64,000 nt of DNA from Bacteroidales bacterium UBA3844 (GTDB lineage: Bacteria; Bacteroidota; Bacteroidia; Bacteroidales; Paludibacteraceae): the NCBI GenBank assembly GCA_002392915.1, contig DGHQ01000058.1, positions 57,404 through 121,403 of the forward strand, in the 5' to 3' direction. This document shows positions 1-7,632 of this stretch, in pieces (the stretch's first letter is position 1; every line of letters begins with the position of its first letter). Below the pieces are notes generated by a model. It saw only the letters and a list, made by a program, of their open reading frames with translations, searched no databases and was not told where the DNA came from. Position numbers and translations under genes: made by a program.

Positions 1-411
1 CTTAGAGAAGATTCGTGAGTTCTCTTTTCCATATCCAAGTCTGGATGCACGACCAGCAACTGCCTTTGTCATCTGGAACGAAGTTGTTCCATAGAAGAAC
101 AAGCATGTATTTTTAGGATATTTAGCCAACAAATCCTTACTCCACTGTGCATTGTCATCTGAAGTGTTGTAAATATCGGCTGGCAAATTATCTGCTCCTT
201 CCAAATGTCCTGCATCATACTTTGATTGTTCACGAGTATCAATCAACGCCTTAGCACCTTTGTAAGATGTATAAGTGTCATAGAACGTTTGTGCTTCTGT
301 ATACTCCACGAATGGACCTAACTCCTCAGAATCATCACTTGAACATGATGTACCAAACAGTGCCAAAATAGCAACTGTAAGCATTACGAAATAATTTCTT
401 AATCTTTTCAT
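1..411 (-). CDS. Rhodanese-like domain lipoprotein (3' end outside the window)
   Basis: The 137 visible codons begin at an ATG at 411. They encode a lipoprotein signal peptide (MKRLRNYFVMLTVAILALFG, then TSCSSDD as lipobox), followed by a rhodanese-like start: a segment reading ALIDTREQSKYDAGHLEGADNLP matches the conserved D-x-R-x-x-x-(E/Y)-x-x-G-H-(I/L)-x-G-A pattern. The catalytic-loop region lies further on, where FFYGTTSFQMTKAVAG appears. A Cys is not at the usual loop position (TTSFQM instead of C-x-x-G-x-R), so sulfurtransferase activity is doubtful. The protein is probably anchored to a cell-envelope membrane. A strong promoter lies 50 bases upstream. The C-terminus is cut by the window edge. 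Confidence 0.8.
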   Translation of the reverse strand, partial: MKRLRNYFVMLTVAILALFGTSCSSDDSEELGPFVEYTEAQTFYDTYTSYKGAKALIDTREQSKYDAGHLEGADNLPADIYNTSDDNAQWSKDLLAKYPKNTCLFFYGTTSFQMTKAVAGRASRLGYGKENSRIFSK

Positions 412-460
412 TTTTAACCCTTTATAAATTTATATTCATTGTTGCTTTCTATCAACGCTC

Positions 461-490
461 CAAAGATAAATCTTTTTTTGAAAAAAACAA
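461..490 (-). promoter_or_regulatory. Bacteroidetes sigma-70 type promoter of the rhodanese-like lipoprotein
   Basis: On the minus strand a TTG is followed after 19 bases by TATCTTTG. This matches the Bacteroidetes primary-sigma consensus TTTG-N19/21-TAnnTTTG. It lies about 50 bases upstream of the ATG at 411. Seen directly in the sequence; use as a promoter is inferred. Confidence 0.7.
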
Positions 491-499
491 TGATATTTG

Positions 500-1615
500 C
501 TATTTATGTGTGATTACTCTCTTTGTTTTGATTCCAGATGCGTTGATTTCATCTACTTTAGCCACAACACGTGAAGCCAAATCCATAAATGCCTGTGACG
601 TGATTGTATCGTCTTTCAACGCTGCAGGTGCACCATTATCGCCACACTCACATATCGACTGTACGATAGGAATTTGTCCAAGCAGCTCGACATTCATATC
701 CTCAGCCAACTTCTTGCATCCTTCCTTACCGAAAATATAATATTTGTTGTTTGGCAATTCTGCTGGTGTAAACCATGCCATATTCTCTACCAAACCAATG
801 ATCGGAACATTGACTTTCTCTCCAACAAACATGCTGATTCCTTTCTTCGCGTCTGCCAACGCCACTTCCTGCGGTGTGCTCACAACGATGGCTCCAGTCA
901 ACGCAAGTGTCTGCACCAACGTAAGATGTATATCACTTGTGCCTGGAGGCAAATCCAACACGAAATAATCCAAATCACCCCAATTGGCATCTGTAATAAG
1001 CTGTTTCAACGCATTGCTTGCCATTCCTCCTCGCCACAAAACAGCATCATTAGGGTTGACAAAAAAGCCGATCGACAACAATTTGACCCCATATCGCTCC
1101 TCTGGTCGGATCAACTCGCGTCCCTGCTCATTCACCTCTTCCAAAACAGGTCGGGCATCCTCTAATCCGAACATCTTTGGCATCGACGGGCCAAATATAT
1201 CCGCGTCGAGCAATCCTACTTTATAGCCCATCTTCGCAAGAGAGACTGCAAGATTAGCAGACACGGTGCTCTTTCCTACTCCACCCTTGCCTGACGAAAC
1301 CGCAATTATATTCTTCACTCCAGGCAACGGATTGTCTGGATCTTTCTTTGGCATCGCTGTCTTGTATTTGCATGTGATATTGCCTTTTATATCCACATCT
1401 TTGTCGACGTATGTCAAGATAGCTGTCTCACACGCCTTTACCAATGACCTTGCAAACGGATCGTTCTCTTTCTCAAATATCAACGAGAACGACACTTTGT
1501 TCCCGTCTATACGAATATCGTCGTCTACCATCTCAGACGAGACAATATCCTTTCCTGTTCCCGGATAACGCACATGTGAAAGTGCGTCTGTTATCAATTT
1601 TGGATATAATGCCAT
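500..1615 (-). CDS. mrp: Mrp/NBP35 family iron-sulfur cluster carrier ATPase
   Basis: The 371-residue cytosolic P-loop protein has an N-terminal MIP18/DUF59 domain (about residues 1-85) and a deviant Walker A, GKGGVGKS, at residues 109-116. A DADIFGPSMPKM switch-like segment and the DLPPGTSD motif follow; both are typical of Mrp/ApbC. Family members bind and transfer Fe-S clusters to apoproteins. The CxxC found in many Mrp proteins is absent here: the segment reads ENMAWFTPAELPNNKYYIFG, so cluster binding would have to use other residues, such as the CEC near the C-terminus. The start codon overlaps the ddl stop (TAATG), indicating translational coupling. Function is well supported by family; the physiological client is unknown. 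Confidence 0.93.
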   Translation of the reverse strand: MALYPKLITDALSHVRYPGTGKDIVSSEMVDDDIRIDGNKVSFSLIFEKENDPFARSLVKACETAILTYVDKDVDIKGNITCKYKTAMPKKDPDNPLPGVKNIIAVSSGKGGVGKSTVSANLAVSLAKMGYKVGLLDADIFGPSMPKMFGLEDARPVLEEVNEQGRELIRPEERYGVKLLSIGFFVNPNDAVLWRGGMASNALKQLITDANWGDLDYFVLDLPPGTSDIHLTLVQTLALTGAIVVSTPQEVALADAKKGISMFVGEKVNVPIIGLVENMAWFTPAELPNNKYYIFGKEGCKKLAEDMNVELLGQIPIVQSICECGDNGAPAALKDDTITSQAFMDLASRVVAKVDEINASGIKTKRVITHK

Positions 1616-2589
1616 TATTTAAACTGATTTTCTATAATATTTGACAACACATCCTTCATCTCCAATCCCGCTGCTGCCACCTGCTGTGGAATGAAACTTG
1701 TAGGTGTCATTCCAGGTGTCGTGTTGACCTCAAGAAGGTTCACTGTTCCGTCTGCGGAAATAATATAATCCACACGGATGATTCCATGAGCGTCAAGCAC
1801 ATTGTAAATTCTCTCTGTCTGCTTGCGTACCACAGCTGCTGTTTCCTCAGAAATACGGGCTGGTGTGATCTCCTTTACCTGTCCTTTGTACTTTGCATCG
1901 TAATCAAAAAACTCGTTCTCACTCACTACCTCTGTTATCGGGAAGACTGTGGTTTTTCCTCCTGCCTTGTAGATTCCACAAGTGATCTCTGTTCCCTGCA
2001 TGAAACTTTCTATCACAGTCTCAGAGCCCTCTGCAAACGCTTTCTTCACCGCTGGCTTGACCTGTTCTATCGTTTTAACTTTTGTCACACCAAAGCTGCT
2101 TCCTCCATCATTAGGCTTAACAAAACATGGCAAGCCCACAGCATCTACAATCTCTTTATCTGTATAGTCGTCCACACTTCTCAAGCGTAATGATTTAGCA
2201 ACTGGAATACCGAAATTCTTTAAGTATGTATTGCAAGTGAACTTATTGTATGTCAATGCAGAAGCTAGCACACCACATGAAGAGTATGGAATCTTCATCA
2301 ACTCAAAATATCCCTGCAACTTCCCATCCTCGCCTGGAGTACCATGGATAGTGATGTAGGCATAATCAAATTTGATTTTCAATCCATCAATAACGGCAGA
2401 AAAATCATTTTTGTCGACGGGATATTTTGCGTCATTCACTTCCAAATTCCACTCTGTGCCGATGATTGTAACGATATAGACATTGTATTTCTCTTTGTCC
2501 ATAAACGAGTATATACCCTTGGCACTTTTTAGCGACACAACAACTTCCGACTGGTCGCCACCCGCTACGATTGCAATATTTTTTTTCAT
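1615..2589 (-). CDS. ddl: D-alanine--D-alanine ligase
   Basis: An ATP-grasp enzyme that joins two D-alanines for peptidoglycan precursor synthesis in the cytosol. The N-terminus MKKNIAIVAGGDQSEVVVSL is the conserved D-Ala-binding start. Central ATP-grasp residues occur in LPCFVKPNDGGSSFGVTKV, and the C-terminus carries the hallmark LLEVNTTPGMTPTSFIPQQ. The start is set at the ATG at 2589, because the 15 upstream codons do not match the family and would overlap the promoter. The 324-residue length is typical. It is co-transcribed with mrp, sharing a TAATG junction. Confidence 0.95.
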   Translation of the reverse strand: MKKNIAIVAGGDQSEVVVSLKSAKGIYSFMDKEKYNVYIVTIIGTEWNLEVNDAKYPVDKNDFSAVIDGLKIKFDYAYITIHGTPGEDGKLQGYFELMKIPYSSCGVLASALTYNKFTCNTYLKNFGIPVAKSLRLRSVDDYTDKEIVDAVGLPCFVKPNDGGSSFGVTKVKTIEQVKPAVKKAFAEGSETVIESFMQGTEITCGIYKAGGKTTVFPITEVVSENEFFDYDAKYKGQVKEITPARISEETAAVVRKQTERIYNVLDAHGIIRVDYIISADGTVNLLEVNTTPGMTPTSFIPQQVAAAGLEMKDVLSNIIENQFK

Positions 2590-2615
2590 TTGTTGATACA
2601 CTTTAATTGTCCATA

Positions 2616-2646
2616 CAAAGATAGACAATGACAATCAAAGGGCAAA
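2616..2646 (-). promoter_or_regulatory. Promoter of the ddl-mrp operon
   Basis: Minus strand: TTTG, 19 bases, TATCTTTG, ending about 27 bases before the ddl ATG. This is a near-perfect match to the Bacteroidetes -33/-7 consensus and supports the internal ddl start. Promoter use is inferred from sequence. Confidence 0.7.
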
Positions 2647-2671
2647 CAAATTAGGAAGATTTTAATTTATA

Positions 2672-3943
2672 CTACAACCATAAAAAATATTTCCAACACG
2701 GCATAATCTCCACTAATCCATGCGTATCCTCTATTTGTTCCTCTTCATCGTATGTCAAAACCAATCGTCGTCTACAAGATAAACGATTTGGCAGTTTTTT
2801 CAATGCATCCAATTCACGACGACGAGTTTCTTCATCTCGTAACGAATAACTTACCTGTATTGCCAATTCTTCATCGGGTATATAAAAATCAACTTCAAAC
2901 CCATCATTATAAAAATAAACATGATCGTTTTCCATATCGTGGCCATACTTTCTAAACAAGTGTAGAGCCACCATATTCTCAAGCAACATCGAGTCTTTAC
3001 CAATAAGAAACAATCGCAAGATCCCATTGTCGATGAAATAATATTTACAATTGCTTTCTTTATCGGACAAACAACTCACATAGTTCTTAAGTCGAAGTAA
3101 CAACCAAGCTTCTTCACAATAGTCTATATATTTGATTGTAGTAGCAAGGCTCAACTTTCCTCCAACACTTGACATCAGGCTATTGATTCGATTATAGCTG
3201 ATTGGGCGACATACACTCTCAGCCATCTTTCGAACCAAAACTCGCATACCAGCCACATTAGTGATCTTATTTCGTGCAATAATGTCTCCAAGGTAAATTT
3301 TCTGATAAACACTATTCAAATAATTTGTGCGGACAGGAAGGAGTGCGGCTGCAGGCAAACCACCATCATGAATATATTCTTCGTAATGCCGCATCAGGTT
3401 TATACGTTGTTCAGTGCCGATTATATCCATTTGTCCTGCAGGAATATGATGAGCATTTAAGAACTCCTTAAAGCTATATGGATATATCTCTTTTACGAGA
3501 TAGCGTCCTCCTAATGTGGTATTGATTTCTCCAGACAACATTTTCGCATTTGAGCCTGTTAAATATACAATATGACCAGTGTCAGCCATGCGTCGAGCAA
3601 ATTTTTCCCAATTATCTATATTTTGTATCTCATCAAGAAACAACATCGGACGTGTTCCATACATTTCCCCATGACATTCCAACAGTTTATTAAAATCCTC
3701 AGTAGAAAAGTCCACCATACGCTCATCCTCAAAATTAACATACAACATTTCATCCCATTTGTGGCCTTCTTTTAACAACTGTTGCATTTTTTGAAATAAT
3801 GTATATGACTTTCCAGAACGTCTGACTCCAACTATGACAACACAAGGGAAATCATCTATATCAAGATTTCTTGAGATTACCTCATATCTTTCTATCTCTG
3901 ATTGATTATCTTTTATAATCTGTTTAAAAACCTGTTTATCCAT
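2672..3943 (-). CDS. AAA+ ATPase with DUF4143-type C-terminal region
   Basis: The 423-residue protein belongs to the ATPase family (AAA_14 plus DUF4143) that is highly expanded in Bacteroidota and archaea. Walker A is GVRRSGKS at about residues 39-46 and Walker B is MLFLDEIQNI near residue 100. The sensor-like VYLTGSNAKMLSGEI follows, then a C-terminal part with YYFIDNGILRLFL and a predicted nuclease-like fold (EVDFYIPDEELAIQVSYS). The cellular role of this family is not established. The gene stands alone, with an array of 33-bp palindromic repeats immediately upstream. Family assignment is firm; function is unknown. Confidence 0.88.
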   Translation of the reverse strand: MDKQVFKQIIKDNQSEIERYEVISRNLDIDDFPCVVIVGVRRSGKSYTLFQKMQQLLKEGHKWDEMLYVNFEDERMVDFSTEDFNKLLECHGEMYGTRPMLFLDEIQNIDNWEKFARRMADTGHIVYLTGSNAKMLSGEINTTLGGRYLVKEIYPYSFKEFLNAHHIPAGQMDIIGTEQRINLMRHYEEYIHDGGLPAAALLPVRTNYLNSVYQKIYLGDIIARNKITNVAGMRVLVRKMAESVCRPISYNRINSLMSSVGGKLSLATTIKYIDYCEEAWLLLRLKNYVSCLSDKESNCKYYFIDNGILRLFLIGKDSMLLENMVALHLFRKYGHDMENDHVYFYNDGFEVDFYIPDEELAIQVSYSLRDEETRRRELDALKKLPNRLSCRRRLVLTYDEEEQIEDTHGLVEIMPCWKYFLWL

Positions 3944-3965
3944 ATAAATTGTATTTACACAGGCA

Positions 3966-3973
3966 CAAATTTA
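3966..3973 (-). promoter_or_regulatory. Probable -7 element for the DUF4143 ATPase gene
   Basis: Minus strand TAAATTTG fits TAnnTTTG, 23 bases before the ATG. The expected -33 position falls inside the adjacent palindromic repeat array (nearest TTTG at a spacing of 23), so a factor bound to the repeat could control this promoter. Inference from position only. Confidence 0.4.
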
Positions 3974-3982
3974 ATGCTTTTG

Positions 3983-4080
3983 TTTAATACATTAAACAAA
4001 AAAGCACCAGTTTTATTTAATACATTAAACAAAAAAGCACCAGTTTTATTTAATACATTAAACAAAACCGGTGCTTTTTA
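3983..4080. repeat. Three-unit tandem palindromic repeat upstream of the ATPase gene
   Basis: Two identical 33-bp units begin at 3983 and 4016. Each opens with TTTAATACATTAAAC, a near-palindrome, and carries AAAAAGCACCAGTTTTA. A third unit begins at 4049 but continues with AAAACCGGTGCTTTTT, the inverted form of the preceding unit, so units two and three together form a long hairpin with arms of about 20 bp ending in A/T runs. This could act as a bidirectional intrinsic terminator after the methyltransferase gene, as an operator for the ATPase gene, or as a repeat prone to copy-number change. Confidence 0.8.
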
Positions 4081-4130
4081 TATTCAAAACATATTGTTCT
4101 AATCTTGAGAGACGCTTCACTCCACGGCAA

Positions 4131-4837
4131 TCATACATTGCGAATCACCACCAGATATTGATAATGTTCATTCTCATAAACTTTCTCTGCTTTTAGTCCA
4201 CACATCTGGCAAACCGCATTAAGCCGGTTGAAATCCACAAAAAGCCATTCAAACGAGTCGTCCTTCTCACCTCTGTATGAGATAGAATAATCAATCTCTC
4301 CATAATATGGCTCGTCATCTATTCCCGGATCCACGTTTCCGTCTTCATCCGTGTAAAGATAAATCAGATCCGAGCTGTCCATCACAATTTGTCCTCCATC
4401 GGCAAGCAAGTTCTTGCAATGATTAAGGAAAGACGGAAGGTTTTTCATCGTTTTTGCGATTCCTGCTCCATTCATCAGCATCAGCAATGTGTCATATTTT
4501 TCTCCGGCTATATCGTAGAAATTTCGAATCTGGGCATTCCTGACACCTCTCTGCCTCATCACATCGACAGCACCGGCAGATAATCAATCGCAGCAACATC
4601 AACCCCGTTATCCTGCAGCCAAAGCGTATGGCTGCCCGAACCGGCACCGACATCAAGAGTGCGTCCCTTACATAGTTTCAACGCTCGATGTTCAATCTCA
4701 CTCATCTGCTCCCATGTATGGAAGAACTCCTTTATATTCCAATATTCCGTCTCCACCACACTGCTTTCAACTTTGATTCTAGTCTTCTTGTCTCCATTGA
4801 AATATGCGGTCAAAGCCTTACCGTATGCGTCACTCAT
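4131..4837 (-). pseudogene. Class I SAM-dependent methyltransferase, frameshifted
   Basis: Two adjoining reading frames make one methyltransferase. The first (4559-4837, ATG at 4837) gives the N-terminus and the SAM motif LDVGAGSGSHTLWLQ and stops after AIDYLPVLSM. The second (4131-4562) supplies the rest, including VMRQRGVRN, YDTLLMLMNGAGIAKTM and a C-terminal part ending YQYLVVIRNV. Reading across a missing base near 4574-4578 restores AIDYLPGAVDVMRQRG, the normal post-motif-II helix, so a single-base deletion (or a sequencing error) explains the break. The substrate is unknown. No promoter was recognised. Confidence 0.75.
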
Positions 4838-4975
4838 AATCAGTCATTTTAATTTGCTCAAAATTAGCATTTATTCTGCAAACATTCAAAGTTTAGTTCA
4901 ATCTTGAAATGCAGAATGTGATTTCACAGAAGACGAGCCATAATTTCGTCCTCCGTTCCACGTCTTTCTCCAAAC

Positions 4976-5007
4976 AAAAAATCCCGACAATTTTCATTGC
5001 CGGGATT
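4976..5007 (-). terminator. Rho-independent terminator after the Cbp1-like lipoprotein gene
   Basis: Minus-strand hairpin AATCCCGGCAAT / ATTGTCGGGATT with a short loop, followed by a run of T. It lies 20 bases beyond the stop of the gene at 5028. Confidence 0.85.
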
Positions 5008-5027
5008 ATATGTAATCTAAACTAATA

Positions 5028-5882
5028 TTACTTAGTCTGGATAATCAAGTAGTCTGAAGTAGACCAGAATCTGTTGTAATCCTTGATCTTCAAAACCAAA
5101 GTCTTGTCCTCTGCGCTCTTTGGAAGAAGAGTGTAAGAAGTCAATGGGTGACGAGAAAGGATAACTGCCTTCTTAGTCTTAAGATCTAGCTCAGTGAAAT
5201 CTCTCTTATCAACCTTAGTAAAGTCTGAAGATCTGATATCACCACCCTTCTTAAGAGCTCTTTCCAAAAGACCCTTGTTCTTCAAAGTTGCCTTATCAGC
5301 AGCCAAGTAGTATACAGCGTTCAACTCTGCATCCTGAGCAGCGATAGCGGCAGCCTGCTGTGCAGAAACAGCATTAACTGAGTCGATGCTTGCCTTTGCA
5401 GCGATGTTAGCGTTCTCAAGGTCTGCGATCTTAATGTTCTTAGCCTCAAGTTCCTCCTTAAGCTTAGCCATCTCAGCCTGGCTCTCTGCCAACTGCTTTT
5501 TCAACTTACCGATTGTACCACGAAGACCGTTAAGCTGACCGTTAGACTTAGCCAACTTCTCCTCCAACTCGTTGATCTTCTGGTTGCTCTGCTGGATACG
5601 CTCAGAGATTAGTTTGAAATCCTCCTGGATTGTAGCCTTGTTTGTGCCACCTTCCTGACCCTTGTCGTTAAGAACACCAAGCTCAACCTCCTTGATCTGC
5701 TTCATGTTTGCATTAACTTCCTCGAACAAATCAGACATCTGCTGTGAAATCTGACGCTCCTCTGCCAACACTGTTCTCAATGAATCTGAAGTCTTGTTGG
5801 CCTGATCAATCTCTCCCTGCCATGGGTTGCATGATGTAGCAGCAACTAGTGCTACAGATGCGAATAAAATTGCTTTTTTCAT
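5028..5882 (-). CDS. Coiled-coil lipoprotein, Cbp1-like
   Basis: The 284-residue protein has a lipoprotein signal (MKKAILFASVALVAATSC, Cys at about residue 18). A long charged heptad-rich coiled coil follows from about residue 25 to 190, with many K, E, Q and A residues. A compact C-terminal domain (about 195-284) contains NAVYYLAADKATLKNKGLL and ends DYNRFWSTSDYLIIQTK. This arrangement resembles the Bacteroides Cbp1 family (described as a collagen-binding glycoprotein adhesin), but I cannot verify ligand binding. It is predicted to be tethered to the outer membrane or periplasmic face. It lies downstream of rsmI with a 46-base gap and ends in its own terminator. Confidence 0.75.
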   Translation of the reverse strand: MKKAILFASVALVAATSCNPWQGEIDQANKTSDSLRTVLAEERQISQQMSDLFEEVNANMKQIKEVELGVLNDKGQEGGTNKATIQEDFKLISERIQQSNQKINELEEKLAKSNGQLNGLRGTIGKLKKQLAESQAEMAKLKEELEAKNIKIADLENANIAAKASIDSVNAVSAQQAAAIAAQDAELNAVYYLAADKATLKNKGLLERALKKGGDIRSSDFTKVDKRDFTELDLKTKKAVILSRHPLTSYTLLPKSAEDKTLVLKIKDYNRFWSTSDYLIIQTK

Positions 5883-5928
5883 TTTATATATTTTTATTTA
5901 ATTTATTCTTACTTATCAGTGTAAGGCT

Positions 5929-6642
5929 TCATTCCTCCTCCTCATCATATTTCTTTTTGCTTGCCTTCTCCTTTTCTTTTCCTGAGACGACAATCACAAA
6001 CTCACCCTTTGGCTCATTTGCTTCAAAATACGCTTTGATTTCAGAGACCTTTCCCCTTACAGTCTGCTCAAATTTTTTTGAGATTTCACGAGAAACGGAA
6101 ACCAGACGGTCTGCCCCGGCCAACTCCTCTATCTGCGACAAAGTCTTGACTACTCTGTAAGGCGACTCATATATGATAGACGTGCGTTCCTCCTCAACAA
6201 TCTCTTTCAAACGAGTCTGACGGCCTTTCTTCTGCGGCAAAAAGCCTTCAAAACAGAATCTGTCTGTTGGCAATCCTGAATCAACTATTGCCGGCACAAA
6301 CGCTGTGGCACCAGGAAGGCACTCAACCTCTACCCCAGCCTCAGCACATGCTCTCGACAACATAAAACCAGGATCTGATATTCCAGGTGTGCCTGCATCA
6401 CTTATCAATGCCACATTCTCACCCGACTTTATCCTCGACACGACTGAATCACACGTCTGATGCTCATTGAATTTATGATGAGACATCATCTTGTTCTCTA
6501 TCTCAAAATGCTTTAGCAAGACACTGGATGTACGAGTGTCTTCGGCCAATATCAAATCAGCCTCCTTCAACACCCTTACGGCTCTGAATGTCATGTCTTC
6601 AAGATTGCCGACCGGAGTCGGAACTATATACAATTTTGCCAT
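5929..6642 (-). CDS. rsmI: 16S rRNA 2'-O-methyltransferase RsmI
   Basis: The 237-residue tetrapyrrole-methylase-fold enzyme modifies C1402 of 16S rRNA using SAM. Diagnostic segments are the N-terminal MAKLYIVPTPVGNLEDMTFR, LILAEDTRTSSVLLKHF, VALISDAGTPGISDPGF and FEGFLPQKKGRQTRL. The start is placed at the ATG at 6642; the longer reading frame extends into the preceding gene and lacks homology. The C-terminal tail is acidic and lysine-rich. It lies 4 bases downstream of the unknown gene ending at 6647, so the two are probably co-transcribed. Confidence 0.95.
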   Translation of the reverse strand: MAKLYIVPTPVGNLEDMTFRAVRVLKEADLILAEDTRTSSVLLKHFEIENKMMSHHKFNEHQTCDSVVSRIKSGENVALISDAGTPGISDPGFMLSRACAEAGVEVECLPGATAFVPAIVDSGLPTDRFCFEGFLPQKKGRQTRLKEIVEEERTSIIYESPYRVVKTLSQIEELAGADRLVSVSREISKKFEQTVRGKVSEIKAYFEANEPKGEFVIVVSGKEKEKASKKKYDEEEE

Positions 6643-6646
6643 AACA

Positions 6647-7510
6647 CTAGTTAGTGAACCTTGCTTCCAACAATTCCATAAATTCAAACGCAGCGCCTTC
6701 TGTTGTGTCCCAGTTGAAATTTTCAGCGACATAAGCCTCAGCCTCCTGCAATGACGACATCGAATTCAATTTTTCGATTGTTGTGTTCAACAACGTCATA
6801 TCCCCACCGAACAATTCCCTCTGATAACGGAATCTGTCGTTGAAATTAAGTGATTTGCGCAAATCTGTAACAAACCTGCTCTCCAATCGTCTGCCTCCTT
6901 TGAATCTCTCATTGGTGATTACTGGACTGCCGATTGTAGATTTTGGCTGTTCAACCACTTTCTTCTCTGCACTTTTCGATGGTGCGGGATTCTCTGTTTC
7001 AACAGTTTTGGTGATCTCTTTTTGAACCTCAGCCTCAGCCTTCTGAGTTTTCAACTCTTCAACGACCTTTGGCTCCGGCTCTTTCACAACAACTTTTACT
7101 TTATCTATAGCAGAAACGTCAACCTCTATAGTAGTGTTTTTCTTAGGACTAACCAACTCTTCTTCAGCGTTGACCTGCTGATATTGCGTATTCTGCGTTT
7201 TCTCGGCTACATCTATCTTCCCGACTTCCGGTGCCACATTAACACTTGCCTCTACTGTCTTTGGTTCTGTCTCAAGATATTCTTCCTTGACAGGCTCCAC
7301 TACTACTGCCTTATCCTCCGATTTCTCGGAACCAGCTTCTTTGCTTTCAACACTGAGCTGCTCAAACTCCGACAGTATGTTCCTCACCTTCTGAAGAGCA
7401 AGGTCGTGCATCGCATACGGAATAGTTTCCATACTCTCCATGCATTTCGTTAGCATATCAAGTTCGGAAATGTCATTCAGTATAAATGTGATAAGTTTAT
7501 TTTTATTCAT
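6647..7510 (-). CDS. Conserved Bacteroidales protein with a disordered V/E/K/P-rich middle
   Basis: The 287-residue protein has no signal peptide. The N-terminal helix-rich part (1-55, MNKNKLITFILNDISELDML) is followed by a low-complexity, probably disordered stretch from about 55 to 195, rich in V, E, K and P. The C-terminal domain (about 200-287, RFVTDLRKSLNFNDRFRYQ through AYVAENFNWD) looks globular and conserved. I do not recognise a catalytic motif. The conserved C-terminus resembles a widely distributed Bacteroidetes hypothetical family, from memory rather than a search. It sits upstream of rsmI in the same direction and diverges from prmC. Confidence 0.7.
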   Translation of the reverse strand: MNKNKLITFILNDISELDMLTKCMESMETIPYAMHDLALQKVRNILSEFEQLSVESKEAGSEKSEDKAVVVEPVKEEYLETEPKTVEASVNVAPEVGKIDVAEKTQNTQYQQVNAEEELVSPKKNTTIEVDVSAIDKVKVVVKEPEPKVVEELKTQKAEAEVQKEITKTVETENPAPSKSAEKKVVEQPKSTIGSPVITNERFKGGRRLESRFVTDLRKSLNFNDRFRYQRELFGGDMTLLNTTIEKLNSMSSLQEAEAYVAENFNWDTTEGAAFEFMELLEARFTN

Positions 7511-7529
7511 TAAGAATAACTTTTTACTT

Positions 7530-7537
7530 TATCTTTG
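7530..7537 (+). promoter_or_regulatory. Probable -7 element for the prmC operon
   Basis: Plus strand TATCTTTG matches the Bacteroidetes -7 consensus about 95 bases before the prmC ATG. A clear -33 TTTG is not present at the expected spacing, so this is tentative. Confidence 0.4.
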
Positions 7538-7632
7538 CCACAAAATTGCACTTCAATAAAGCATTTAGCAATATTGATTATGCAAATATAATTAGATTTT
7601 TTACGAAATGTACGTTTTATTTAACTTTTTTT

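Noticed and set aside
674..1165. Long plus-strand frames opposite mrp
   Set aside because: They are antisense to a clearly conserved gene, rich in Cys and His, and have no supporting motif.
3983..4080. CRISPR array
   Set aside because: Repeats are directly adjacent without unique spacers, only three units, and no cas genes are near.
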